The position numbers and the translations under genes were made by a program. Positions 34,643 to 44,604 of a DNA stretch of 45,134 bases are shown in pieces. The stretch is taken from NCBI GenBank assembly GCA_018241265.1, contig JAFEEF010000083.1, positions 9,904-55,037 of the forward strand, written 5' to 3'. Below the pieces are notes generated by a model. The model searched no databases, was not told where the DNA came from, and worked only from the letters and a program-made list of their open reading frames with translations. This DNA is from Pseudomonadota bacterium (GTDB lineage: Bacteria > Pseudomonadota > Gammaproteobacteria > Burkholderiales > Burkholderiaceae_C). How positions within the stretch are numbered: the first letter of the stretch is position 1; the number at the start of each line of letters is the position of its first letter.

Positions 34643-36090
34643 CGCGGTGGTCCTGGGAGGTCGGGTGGATGAGGAGGGCAGGGCGGAGCCATCGCGCGGG
34701 TCGTTGCGGCGGTCGTTGCGGGATAGGGGTGCCTGCCGGCGGCGGCGCGAGGGTTCTTCACGGCGGATGCGGGACATGGTGGGCTTTCTGCGAGGTGGCG
34801 GACTGCCCGAACAGCACGCCGGTGGATGAACGGTCGGGAGGACCGGGGTTGGCGGAATCCATCTGGACATCCCCGGGGCCGATTCCTGGCAAGCCCACGG
34901 CGATGGAGATCGTGTGCAACGTCGGTGCGGCGGTCGATCTCTGCAGCGCCACACCCACCCATGGCTTTGCTGGTCCGGGCTCCTCGTGGTCTTTGTCGAG
35001 GGGCCTGGGTCAGCTCGGTCAACCTTAAAAATGGAACACGTTGATCCAGGCCGTCTGCGCATTTCTGCGACGCGACGACAAGGGTGATGTCCACCCCGCT
35101 CGGGGCTGGGTGCGACATCGACGCCAGGGTCGAGCCCTGGGTCATTCGGTGGATCAGGCCTGGTGTGCAGCGCCGGCCACTCGCATGGGTCCACCCCTGA
35201 CCGAGAGTCCAGGGCGGTGTCGAGTTGATGAGCGAGGGTCGTGCGGGGAGCCTCATGGAGGCCATCACGCCGCGCGATGCGCGTCATGCGCGCGTGCTCA
35301 AGGGCTGGCGGGAACGGTGCGCGGCATCAGGCGCCGCCACGGGCTTCTGCTGCGCCGGTGCGCTTCTGGAGCGCCCAGCCGTCATCGCGGGGATGCGGCT
35401 GGCAAGGACCGGGCAGATCACTGCGGTGGTGGATGACTCGGCACGCTCGCGGCGTCGATCCTTCTGGAGGTCGAGGCCGGTCGCGCCACCCGTTCGGGAC
35501 GGGAACTTCGGTTGAAGGCACGAGGCAGGTAACGACTGCGACGCCTGCGATGCTCGTCTTCTTCGAGAGGACGGAGCGGGCCAGGAGCCCTCGGGAGCCC
35601 ACAGTGGAAACCGCGACGCCATCCGCGGTCAAGGACGCGTGCGCAGCGCCCGCCGCAAGACCCCTGATCGGGCGGCCCTTGGGGCAGGCAGTTGACGACG
35701 CGAGATTCGGCGGCAGGGCCCATCTAGCGTGGCAATGGCCCGGATCGCCAGCAACGGCGCGGGGTTGACAGGCAAGGCTGCCGCCTCAGGTACCTCGCGC
35801 GGCCGTCGGTCTGGCTGGCGCGTCCGCAGACTGTCCGCGCGCGCCGAACTGGACAGGGGTTGAAAGGCCCGCGCGAGGTGAGACCGTGGTGACAGAAGTG
35901 CGCCCTGCGAACAGGCTCATGGCGAGCCGCGGGGCGCCTTCTGTCGCTGCAATGCAGTTCCGCTGATCCTGCATTGGCACTGAAGTCGAAAGACGCGCCG
36001 ATTCGAGGCCATTGAGCGTGGAGAACGCGGCCCGGCGCGGCGACGCTGATCAGCCTTTCAAGGCAGTCAACTGCGCCAAGGAGCAACTGC
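34643..36090. other. 1.4-kb gene-poor region
   Basis: No gene here is convincing. The best plus-strand frame (35228-35515, MSEGRAGSLMEAITPRDARH) has only a weak ribosome site and no family features. The region shows several dyads: CCAGGG-N5-CCCTGG (35124-35140), CGGTC-N5-GACCG (34831-34845) and the strong cluster at 35793-35976. A non-coding role (origin, centromere, transfer site or regulatory RNA) is possible. Confidence 0.5.
35793..35976. repeat. Cluster of nested inverted repeats upstream of the parM-like operon
   Basis: Outer arms CCTCGCGCGG (35793-35802) and CCGCGCGAGG (35869-35878) enclose CTGTCC (35831-35836) and GGACAG (35851-35856). Next come GACAGAAGTGCGCCC (35891-35905) and GGGCGCCTTCTGTC (35932-35945), a 14-bp match with one bulged T, enclosing GGCTC-N5-GAGCC. 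Last are CAATGCAG (35950-35957) and CTGCATTG (35969-35976). It ends 114 bp before the ParM-like start, where centromeres of ParMR systems commonly lie. Confidence 0.6.
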
Positions 36091-36564
36091 ATGGAACTCA
36101 TCGTCAGAGCCGTGGATGTCGGGTCGCACTCGATCAACCGGGGAATGTCCGACGTGCTGCGCCTGATGGCGGCCGAGATCTCGAAGGACATCGGGACACC
36201 CTACCGAGACTACGACGCCATCGACCTCGCCCTGCGGACCGGCAAGGCGCCGGTCATCTTCCAGAAGCCCTACGACATGAAGCGGCACCTGCCCATCGCC
36301 GAGAGTGTGGCCCAGCAGGCCGTGTCGACGATGCGCCAGTGGATCGAGACGCCCGAGAGCCTGCAGAACATCATCCTCGTCGGCGGCGGCGCGTTCCTCT
36401 TCAAGAAGGCCGTGAAGGCCGCCTTCCCCAAGCACCGGATCCACGAGGTGAAGGAGCCCTTGTACGCGAACGTGAGGGGCTTCCAGCTGGCCGGGCAGAA
36501 CTACGCGATGACGTCGCTCGCGACGCCGGCGCCTACGGATCATGCACCAGGGGGTGGTGCATGA
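36091..36564 (+). CDS. Shortened ParM/StbA-like actin, internal part missing
   Basis: 157 aa, against roughly 320-350 for plasmid ParM-like actins. It opens with the phosphate-1 loop region (LIVRAVDVGSHS) and passes straight into what is normally the second half: INRGMSDVLRLMAAEISKDIG, the adenosine region IILVGGGAFLFKKAV, and the C-terminal helix (EPLYANVRGFQLAGQNYAM). About 160 residues between the two phosphate loops seem to be gone. AAGGAG lies ideally before the ATG and the frame is intact, so it is probably still translated. Filament formation without the first subdomain is doubtful. It overlaps the ParR-like gene by 4 nt. Confidence 0.7.
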   Translation: MELIVRAVDVGSHSINRGMSDVLRLMAAEISKDIGTPYRDYDAIDLALRTGKAPVIFQKPYDMKRHLPIAESVAQQAVSTMRQWIETPESLQNIILVGGGAFLFKKAVKAAFPKHRIHEVKEPLYANVRGFQLAGQNYAMTSLATPAPTDHAPGGGA

Positions 36565-36845
36565 GCGCGCAGGAACGCGGAGCCCTTCGACCGATCCGGC
36601 TGGTGTTCGAGCTCTCTCGCGAGGAGAACCCGCGCCTGTTCGATGAACTGAGCCAGTTTAGGCAGGGACGAAAGCGGGTGAACCGTCTGCGCCTGCTGGC
36701 CTACGACGGTCTGCTGGCGCAGCACGGCGTGTTTGCGATGGCTAGCCTGAAGACGCCCGACACGATCAAGGTCCCGAAGGAGCCTGACCTACAGCAGGCC
36801 GCTGCGGTGACGAACGGAGTGTTCCAGCCGGCGATCACGGAATGA
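36561..36845 (+). CDS. ParR-like small partner of the ParM-like protein
   Basis: 94 aa, starting MSAQERGALRPIRLVFELSR, followed by a basic helical region (FRQGRKRVNRLRLLAYDGLLAQHG) and a variable tail. It is directly downstream of and overlaps (ATGA) the ParM-like gene, the position of ParR adaptors that link the filament to centromere DNA. Sequence match to ParR is weak, so the call depends on context. Confidence 0.65.
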   Translation: MSAQERGALRPIRLVFELSREENPRLFDELSQFRQGRKRVNRLRLLAYDGLLAQHGVFAMASLKTPDTIKVPKEPDLQQAAAVTNGVFQPAITE

Positions 36846-37312
36846 AGACCGGGAAGGCACGGTGCGGTGACGGCGCTGTTGGGGCGTCCGAACTGGCGAA
36901 GATGGGACGGTGTGAACGCCTGGTGGTTCTCGAATCCATCCACGGGCCGCGTCGAAGCCCATCGCAGGAAGAGGCCCGCCGTAGGGGTATCGCTGCCCAT
37001 GCGCGTTTCGAACTGCAGGGTCGGCGCGCCTCAGCGCCGGGTGGCGGTCTGGCTCGACGATCAGGGGAGCGGTGCTTCATCGCAACGATGGTCTTCGGGG
37101 ACGCATGGCAGACCGATGCGCTGCGCGACTTCAGGGACACGGTCCTGCGGCCGCGGTCTTGGGGGCGCGTCCTGATCGTGGCCTACTATGCCTCCGGTCC
37201 CCGCCTTTGCAGGGTTCTCCAGCGCTGCCCGCCACTGCGGTGGATCACGAGGTGTCTGCTGGGCTGCGCAGCAAGCGTCTGGCGCCGCCGATCGGCGAGG
37301 CGTCGACCATGA
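36842..37312 (+). CDS. CFI-box protein of unknown function
   Basis: 156 aa, starting at an ATGA overlap with the ParR-like gene. Residues 23-59 (RCERLVVLES, then EEARRRGIAAHARFE) resemble the N-terminal part of PD-(D/E)XK-type plasmid proteins. From residue 78 it has the CFI box (CFIATMVFGDAWQTDALRDF), followed by a hydrophobic stretch (WGRVLIVAYYA) and cysteine/arginine-rich end. CFI-box domains are widespread and unexplained. Its fusion here to a partial nuclease-like region and its coupling to the Cas4-like gene suggest a joint function. Confidence 0.65.
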   Translation: MKTGKARCGDGAVGASELAKMGRCERLVVLESIHGPRRSPSQEEARRRGIAAHARFELQGRRASAPGGGLARRSGERCFIATMVFGDAWQTDALRDFRDTVLRPRSWGRVLIVAYYASGPRLCRVLQRCPPLRWITRCLLGCAASVWRRRSARRRP

Positions 37313-37881
37313 AGATCGAGTCACTGTGGCAATGGGGGCTGCTCCTGGCGGTCGCTTTGGTCGTCTCGTGGCAGCTACTCCGGCGCCAACACGCACTGGT
37401 AGCGGAACGGCGGGACCGACCGGCTGATCTGCGAGATGCCGACCTGATCTGCGTGGAGTCGCAGTTCAGGTCGAAGAGCCGCTGGCCTATCGTGGCCAGG
37501 GTGGACCGGGCCTATCGGCTGCCGAGCGGTCTGGTCGTGCTGGTTGAGTTGAAGACGCGGTCGACCGCGACGGTGAGGGCTTCGGATGTCATCCAGCTAT
37601 CGGCGCAGCGGGTGGCCGTGGAGGATGAACTGCGTGTCCAGGTGTCTGAGGAGGCGTTCGTGGTCTTTCCTGGCCGGCACTCAGCGCCGCCGACGGCACG
37701 AGCGGTCAGGTTGATGTCGCGGGAGCAGGTCGAAGCCATCGGAGCCAGGCGCCGTCGACTGATCGATGGCCTCGACCGCCCGCGGTGGCCCGACAGCGAG
37801 CACGTCTGTCACGGCTGTGGGCAGCGAGCGGCTTGTAGCGCCGCTGGCGAGCGCTTGGCGGATGTGGTCCGGAGGCGCTAG
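37309..37881 (+). CDS. Membrane-anchored Cas4-like PD-(D/E)XK nuclease
   Basis: 190 aa from ATG 37309, overlapping the upstream stop by 4 nt. One N-terminal transmembrane helix (7-24, WQWGLLLAVALVVSWQLL). Nuclease core: D65 (RVDRAYRLPSG) and E80-L-K82 (LVELKTRS), with Q97 following. Four cysteines in the Cas4/AddB Fe-S layout: C48, then C167-x2-C170-x5-C176 (CHGCGQRAAC). No cas1, cas2 or CRISPR array is nearby, so it is a solo Cas4-like protein. The membrane anchor is unusual for the family and would place the nuclease at the inner membrane. Confidence 0.75.
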   Translation: MKIESLWQWGLLLAVALVVSWQLLRRQHALVAERRDRPADLRDADLICVESQFRSKSRWPIVARVDRAYRLPSGLVVLVELKTRSTATVRASDVIQLSAQRVAVEDELRVQVSEEAFVVFPGRHSAPPTARAVRLMSREQVEAIGARRRRLIDGLDRPRWPDSEHVCHGCGQRAACSAAGERLADVVRRR

Positions 37882-37882
37882 A

Positions 37883-37902
37883 ATGTACAAAATATTCGAC
37901 AT
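37883..37902. promoter_or_regulatory. Candidate operator of the toxin-antitoxin pair
   Basis: A 20-bp imperfect dyad with ATGT/ACAT ends and an AT-rich centre (AATATT at 37891-37896), 16 bp before the antitoxin start and in the only AT-rich patch of the area. It probably contains the -10 region. The XRE antitoxin is the likely ligand. Confidence 0.45.
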
Positions 37903-37918
37903 TTCTTCAGGCTAAGCT

Positions 37919-38410
37919 GTGGATCTTTCCAACCTGGGCACCATCATCCGCGAGCGGCGCGAGGCGCTGGGGCTGACGCAGTCTCGGCTCGCACAGCTGA
38001 GCGGGCTTTCGCGGCAGACGCTGGTCGGCCTGGAGGCGGGCGCCCTGAGCGATCTGGGCTTCAACCGGGTCGCCCAGGTGCTGGCCGTGCTGGGGCTGGA
38101 CCTCGATCCGCCGAGCCAGGCAGCGCGCGCCCGGAAGCGGGGCCTGTGGATGGCGGCGAAGAATGCCAGCGTGAGCTACGTCCAGGAGGTGCCACCCGAC
38201 ACACTCGGCCATGCGCTGGTCAGCGGCAGCGTACCGAAGGGCTACGCGGCCCACCTGACGCACCTGCTCGACGAGGCGCCGGTGCCCCTGGTGGTGATGG
38301 CCGTTGAGGAAGCCGCCGCGAATGAGGGCGTGGCCCCCAAGGCTGTGTGGCGCAACGTTGCGAAGCTCGCCAGGTCACTGGCCGTGCACCGGCAGGGCCT
38401 GTGGGCGTGA
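37919..38410 (+). CDS. XRE-family antitoxin of an AbiEii-type toxin-antitoxin pair
   Basis: 163 aa from GTG 37919. N-terminal Cro/C1 helix-turn-helix (IIRERREALGLTQSRLAQLSGLSRQTLVGLE), then a helical C-terminal domain including LTHLLDEAPVPLVVMAVEEAA. It lies 10 bp before the nucleotidyltransferase gene on the same strand. XRE/AbiEii pairs are common stability modules on mobile elements. The helix-turn-helix would repress the pair through the dyad at 37883-37902. Confidence 0.82.
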   Translation: MDLSNLGTIIRERREALGLTQSRLAQLSGLSRQTLVGLEAGALSDLGFNRVAQVLAVLGLDLDPPSQAARARKRGLWMAAKNASVSYVQEVPPDTLGHALVSGSVPKGYAAHLTHLLDEAPVPLVVMAVEEAAANEGVAPKAVWRNVAKLARSLAVHRQGLWA

Positions 38411-38420
38411 TCGCGGCGTG

Positions 38421-39080
38421 ATGAAGTCGCTGCCGTCCGGCCCCTGGGAAGTGCTGTTCGAGCGAGCGCTGCGGCTGGTCGACGACATCCAGCGCCATGG
38501 GGGGCTTGCGGACCCGTTCTGGACCTTCGGAGGCGGGACCGTACTGATGTTCAGGTACGGACACCGCCTCAGCAAGGACATCGACATCTTCGTGCCGGAT
38601 CCACAGTACCTCGGCTACGTGACGCCCCGACTCAGCGACACGGCGGCCTCACTGACCGAGGAGTACACGGAGATGCCGGGCTCGTTCGTCAAGCTGCAGT
38701 TCGAGGAAGGCGAGATCGACTTCGTGGCCGCACCGAACCTCACCGACGCGGCCTGGGAGCGGTGGGACATCCAGGGTCGGCCAGTGCGCGTCGAGACGGC
38801 TGCGGAGGTGATCGCCAAGAAGATGTACCACCGCGGGGACCGTGCGACGGCGCGTGATCTTTTCGACCTCGCCATGGTGGTCGAGCGGGAGCCGGATGCG
38901 CTGGCGGCGGCCGCGCCTTTCCTCATGCGGCACCGGGACAGGTTCCTGGAGCAGATCAGGCAACCCGGGGCCGGGTTTGTGGCGACCTTCGAGGCGATCG
39001 CTGCGACTGGGTATCGGCCGAGCCTGGAGCACTGCGTCGAGGTTGCCACCGCCCACCTGTCCGCGTTAAAGGACCGATGA
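38421..39080 (+). CDS. AbiEii/AbiGii-type nucleotidyltransferase toxin
   Basis: 219 aa. Nucleotidyltransferase core with FGGGTVLMFRYGHRLSKDIDIFV: the glycine-rich turn (37-39) and the metal ligands D53 and D55. A later block (AEVIAKKMYHRGDRATARDLFDLAMV) carries the conserved lysine and Asp of the family. Such toxins transfer nucleotides to an RNA or protein target and are held in check by the partner gene. ATG 38421 is preceded by an in-frame GTG at 38418. Last recognisable gene of the accessory region. Confidence 0.85.
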   Translation: MKSLPSGPWEVLFERALRLVDDIQRHGGLADPFWTFGGGTVLMFRYGHRLSKDIDIFVPDPQYLGYVTPRLSDTAASLTEEYTEMPGSFVKLQFEEGEIDFVAAPNLTDAAWERWDIQGRPVRVETAAEVIAKKMYHRGDRATARDLFDLAMVVEREPDALAAAAPFLMRHRDRFLEQIRQPGAGFVATFEAIAATGYRPSLEHCVEVATAHLSALKDR

Positions 39081-39230
39081 GCCTCGCGACGTTGCAGGCC
39101 ACGAGCGGGACCGCCAGAATGTCGTTGCTGACGGTCTCAAGACGTCCCATGCGGACAGCTCATCTTGTCTCCTGCGAACCTCGATCGGGCAATCTAACCG
39201 ACATTCGCGCGCCGGCGCTGGCGCCCCGTC
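39081..39230. other. Junction between the accessory region and the ABC operon
   Basis: 150 bp without a gene between the toxin and the convergent esterase. No tRNA, inverted repeat or repeat of other window ends is visible. If the backbone element ends in this window, this is the likeliest place, because gene content changes abruptly here. Confidence 0.35.
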
Positions 39231-39989
39231 TCAACGACCGGCGATGGACTTGATGAAGTCGATGGCCAGTTTGGCGATCAGTGCCTTGTCGTTGTCGATC
39301 GTGGCCACGTGGTACGAGTTCTCCAGCCAGGCCATCTCCACCCGGTTGGCGCCCACCTTGGCGGCGATCAGCGGGCCGTTGGTCGGGCTGACGACGTGGT
39401 CCTCGCGCGCGGTGATCACCAGCGTCGGGCACTTCACGCGCGGCAGCAGGTCGTGCGTGGCCGCCATCAGCGCATAGACCTGGCGGAAGGCCACCACCGG
39501 CACCTCGGCATAGGCCAGTTCCTTGCTGTTCGGGTCCTTGATGTCCGAGCCGATGCCGGGCACGGTGTCCGGCAGGCCGCGGCCGAAGGCCAGGCCGGCC
39601 ATGTCGGGGCTGGACAGCTGCACCGCGGCGTTGATCGGAATCGCGCCCTTGATGAGGTCGGCATGCTTGGCCGCGGTGTGCAGCGTCAGCGTGCCACCCA
39701 TCGACAGGCCGGTCATGTAAATCTGCGAGCAGTGCTTGCGCAGCTCGTCCAGCGCCTGCTCGACCGATTCCACCCAGTCGGCCGCGGTGCTGCGCGCCAT
39801 GGCCGCCGGCGACACGCCGTGGCCCTTGAGCCGCGGGCCGATCACGGTGTAGCCGGCGCCGTGCAGCTGCTCGCCCAGGTAGCGCATGCTCTGCGTGGTG
39901 CCGGTAAAGCCGTGGCACACCAGCACGCCGATGTCGTTGCCCTTGAAGAAGAAGGGCTCGGCGCCGGCAAGGATGGGTTCGTCGCTCAT
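39231..39989 (-). CDS. Alpha/beta-hydrolase, carboxylesterase type
   Basis: 252 aa. HGFTGTTQSMRYLGEQL is the oxyanion region. The nucleophile is the serine of GLSMGG, the acid the Asp of TAREDHVVSP, and the His is in NSYHVATID. It resembles bacterial carboxylesterases of the Est30/monoglyceride lipase group. The frame runs open upstream to 41021, but that is a chance reading of the permease gene. ATG 39989 starts the homology. It is downstream of the ABC operon by 29 bp, so it may release a ligand from an esterified transport substrate. Confidence 0.88.
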   Translation of the reverse strand: MSDEPILAGAEPFFFKGNDIGVLVCHGFTGTTQSMRYLGEQLHGAGYTVIGPRLKGHGVSPAAMARSTAADWVESVEQALDELRKHCSQIYMTGLSMGGTLTLHTAAKHADLIKGAIPINAAVQLSSPDMAGLAFGRGLPDTVPGIGSDIKDPNSKELAYAEVPVVAFRQVYALMAATHDLLPRVKCPTLVITAREDHVVSPTNGPLIAAKVGANRVEMAWLENSYHVATIDNDKALIAKLAIDFIKSIAGR

Positions 39990-40018
39990 GACGTGCTCCA
40001 GGTTGAAGGAAGAAGGGC

Positions 40019-40993
40019 CTACTTGCGGTTCAGGCTGTAGGCCAGCGCCGCGGCCGCGATGATCGCGCCCTGCAGCATCAGCCGGCCGGGTTCGCCCAGG
40101 CCCAGGCTGGTGAGAAAGTTGAACAGGAAGGTCAGCATGAAGGCCGCCACCGCCGGGCCGGCCATGCCGCCGCGGCCGCTGCCGAAGTTGACGCCGCCCA
40201 GGATGGCCGCGGCCAGCGAGTTCAGCGCCAGGTCCTGGCCGAGCGTGATGCTGCCCTTGCCGACGAAGCCCACCAGGATGAAGCCGCACAGTACCGAGAT
40301 CAGCGCCGAGGCCACGTGGCCGAGGAAGATGACGCGCAGGTGCGGAATGCCCGACAGCGCCGCGGCCTGCGGGTTGGCGCCCGTCGCGTCGAGGTAGCGG
40401 CCGAACACCGTGCCGCGCAGCAGCAGCGCGGCCGGCAGCAGCACGGCCAGCCACACCAGCACCGGTACGGGGATGCCCAGCAGGCGCAGCCGCGCCAGCT
40501 CGCGCAGGAACTCCGGTGCGTCGCCGGGGGCGCGTTGCTGCGACAACGCCACCACGCAGCCCGTCAGGATCATCGACGTGGCCAGCGTGACGATCATCGC
40601 CGACGCACGCGCCTTGACGATCAGCGCACCGTTGACCACGCCGACCACCAGCCCCAGCGCCACGCACGCCACCATCGCCACCGCGTCGGAGATCGGGAAG
40701 TAACCGCTGGTCAGCAGGTAGGACACGGCAACGATCACGCCGCCGGACGACAGGTCGATCGAGCGACCGCGCATCACCAGCGACTGGCCGATCACCGCCA
40801 GCCCCAGCGGCGCGGCCTGGCGGGCGATCAGCGGCAGCAGCATCGCCGATAGCAGCTGCGGGCGCATCACGGCGGCCAGCATTAGCAGCACCGCCAGCCC
40901 GGCATAGGCCGGCGGCAGCGCCAGCAGCGCGGCGGCCCAGCGGCGCGCGCGCGGTGCGGCCGGCGCCGCCGCGGAAGACAGCCCGGCCTTCAC
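40019..40993 (-). CDS. RbsC-type sugar ABC transporter permease 2
   Basis: 324 aa from GTG 40993, which overlaps the stop of permease 1 (GTGA); an ATG at 41023 would overlap by 34 nt. About nine hydrophobic helices. Family features include LGLAVIGQSLVMRGRSIDLSSGGVIVA and LNSLAAAILGGVNFGSGRGG. It should form the membrane pore together with permease 1. Confidence 0.87.
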   Translation of the reverse strand: MKAGLSSAAAPAAPRARRWAAALLALPPAYAGLAVLLMLAAVMRPQLLSAMLLPLIARQAAPLGLAVIGQSLVMRGRSIDLSSGGVIVAVSYLLTSGYFPISDAVAMVACVALGLVVGVVNGALIVKARASAMIVTLATSMILTGCVVALSQQRAPGDAPEFLRELARLRLLGIPVPVLVWLAVLLPAALLLRGTVFGRYLDATGANPQAAALSGIPHLRVIFLGHVASALISVLCGFILVGFVGKGSITLGQDLALNSLAAAILGGVNFGSGRGGMAGPAVAAFMLTFLFNFLTSLGLGEPGRLMLQGAIIAAAALAYSLNRK

Positions 40994-41903
40994 AGCCCCA
41001 CCACCTTTCTGCGCTGCGCACACACCGCCGCCAGCAGCAGCAGGCCGGTGAGGGTGCCGCGCAGGAAGGGCGAGATGCCCAGCAGGTTGATGCCGTTGGT
41101 GATCAGCCCCAGGCTCAGCGCGCCGGTGACCACGCCCAGGATGCTGCCCACCCCGCCGGTCAGCTGGATGCCGCCCAGCGCCACCGCGGTGACCGACTCC
41201 AGGCCGAAGGCCGCGCCCATCGCCGGGTCACCGGAGGACACGCGCGCCGCCAGGTAGATGCCCGCCACCACCGCCAGCAGGCTGCAGACCACATAGGCCG
41301 ACACCACCACCGCTACGGCACGCACGCCGTTGAGGTGCGCGCTGCGTGCATTGGCGCCGACGGCGAAGATGTGCAGCCCCAACCGCGTGCGGTGCAGCAG
41401 CAGGTACACCGCCAGCGCGCAGGCGGCGCACCACAGCAGCGGCCGCGGCACGCCCCACAGGTTGCCGTTGGCCAGCGCGCCCAGCACGGGGGGCACCGCA
41501 CCGCCGGGGATCGGCAGCAGCAGGTAGGCCAGGCCCTGCAGGAAGGTCATCGTGCTCAGCGTCATCACCAGCGGGTGGATGCCGGCGACGGCGACGCCCA
41601 GGCCGTTGACCAGGCCGACGCACAGGCCCAGCGCCAGCGCCAGCGTCACGCCCCACAGCGGGTCGGCCTGCGTGGCCACCAGGCAGCCGGCCAGGCTCAT
41701 CACGCTGCCCACCGACAGGTCGATGCCGGCCACCAGCGCGACCACCATCTGGCCCAGGCTGACGATCAGCAGCGCGGCGATCTGCCCGCTGACGTTGACC
41801 AGGTTCTGCGTTGCCAGAAAGCTGGGCGCGGCCAGCGCCAGCAGGGCGAACAACAGCAGCGGCAGGCCGACGGTGTAGCGGCTGCTGCCGGAGCGGAAAC
41901 TGT

Positions 41904-41907
<4 letters not shown>
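40990..41907 (-). CDS. RbsC-type sugar ABC transporter permease 1
   Basis: 305 aa, start ATG 41907 overlapping the ATPase stop by 4 nt. Typical family segments are GQMVVALVAGIDLSVGSVMSL, LVMTLSTMTFLQGLAYLL and GLITNGINLLGISPFLRG. Inner-membrane pore subunit. Two distinct permease genes suggest a heterodimer. Confidence 0.88.
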
Positions 41908-43463
<1,556 letters not shown>

Positions 43464-43473
43464 GGACGGCGCT

Positions 43474-44550
43474 TCAGCGGCGGAAGGTTTCCTTGAGCGT
43501 GGCGTCCGGCAGCGTCGACGGCATCCAGTAGGCGTCGTTCAGGTCGGGGCGGAAGAACTTGTCCAGGTCGGTCTGGGTGATCGGCGGCGGCGACGAGAAG
43601 TACGAGCGGTACAGCGGTTTGCCGGCCAGCAGCGCCGCCGAGGCGCGCACCAGCGCGGCACCCAGGCCCGGCGTGAACTGCGGCGCGACGCTCTTTAGCC
43701 CGGTGGACTTCCACACGCGCAGGAAGCCGTTGTTGCCTTCGCCGGTCATCGGCACCAGCGGCTTGCCGGCTTCCTTGAACACGTCGATGCAGGCGCGCGT
43801 CATCTCGGCGCCGGAGAACCAGATGCCGTCGGGGCTGTTGCCGGACAGCACCAGGTTCTCGCACAGCTGCTTGCTCTTGGCGTAGTTCCAGTCGCCGAAG
43901 ACTTCCTGCGTGATCTTGAGGTTCGAGCCCTCGATCGACTTGCGGAAGCCGTTGTAGCGCAGCTGCTCCTCCTCGACGCCGGCCACGCCGCGGAAGGCCC
44001 AGATGTTGCCCTTGCCGTTGAGCTGCTTGCGCAGGTATTCGCCGCCCTGGCGGCCGAAGACCTCGCCGCCGCCCATGATCTCGACGGTCGATTGCATCGA
44101 CGTACCGAAGGCGCCCAGCACGATCACCGGGATGCCGGTCTTGGCTGCCTTGGCGGACAGCGGCGCGCCGATGGCCGACGAGATCGGGCCGATGATGATC
44201 GCGTCCACCTTCTTGGCCAGCAGGTCCTCGACGTCGGCCACCTGCTTCGGCGCCTGCCAGTTGGCCTCGACGAAGATGAACTCGCCGATGTTCTTGTCCT
44301 GCGACGCGGCGTATTTCATCTCCTGGATCATCTGCACGATCCAGGTGTTGCCCACGCCGCCGAAGGACACGCCGATGCGCCAGGGCCCGGGCTTCTTGAA
44401 CTCGTTCGGCTTCGTCTGCTCCTTGCTCGTCGGCGCCAGCAGGCCTGGTGGCAGCAGCTCCACGTCGGCGGCCAGGGCGGGGATGGGCAGGGCGGTGGCC
44501 GCGAGCACGGCGGCCGCGGCAAGACGCGTGCGCAGGAATGAAAGGGTCAC
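43474..44550 (-). CDS. Periplasmic sugar-binding protein of the ABC system
   Basis: 358 aa from GTG 44550, placed there because a signal peptide follows (FLRTRLAAAAVLAATALPIPALA). The longer frame to 44652 is hydrophilic and crosses the putative operator. It is a type I periplasmic-binding fold of the RbsB/LacI kind: WRIGVSFGGVGNTWIVQMI, VDAIIIGPISSAIG, GIPVIVLGAFG and the hinge segment GDWNYAKSKQL. The exact substrate is not evident. First gene of the transport operon. Confidence 0.88.
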   Translation of the reverse strand: MTLSFLRTRLAAAAVLAATALPIPALAADVELLPPGLLAPTSKEQTKPNEFKKPGPWRIGVSFGGVGNTWIVQMIQEMKYAASQDKNIGEFIFVEANWQAPKQVADVEDLLAKKVDAIIIGPISSAIGAPLSAKAAKTGIPVIVLGAFGTSMQSTVEIMGGGEVFGRQGGEYLRKQLNGKGNIWAFRGVAGVEEEQLRYNGFRKSIEGSNLKITQEVFGDWNYAKSKQLCENLVLSGNSPDGIWFSGAEMTRACIDVFKEAGKPLVPMTGEGNNGFLRVWKSTGLKSVAPQFTPGLGAALVRASAALLAGKPLYRSYFSSPPPITQTDLDKFFRPDLNDAYWMPSTLPDATLKETFRR

Positions 44551-44604
44551 GGGGGCTTCTCGACGGTGGGTGGGGGGATAGCTGTTCGAATCAGCCTTGT
44601 TGAT

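Noticed and set aside
35228-35515. Possible 95-aa protein in the gene-poor region
   Set aside because: Weak ribosome site, no recognisable motif, no partner genes.
37309-37881. CRISPR-Cas locus around the Cas4-like gene
   Set aside because: No repeat-spacer array and no cas1, cas2 or effector gene anywhere in the window.
39231-41021. 596-aa esterase fusion frame
   Set aside because: The upstream half is an Ala/Gly/Arg-rich shadow of permease 2; esterase homology begins at ATG 39989.
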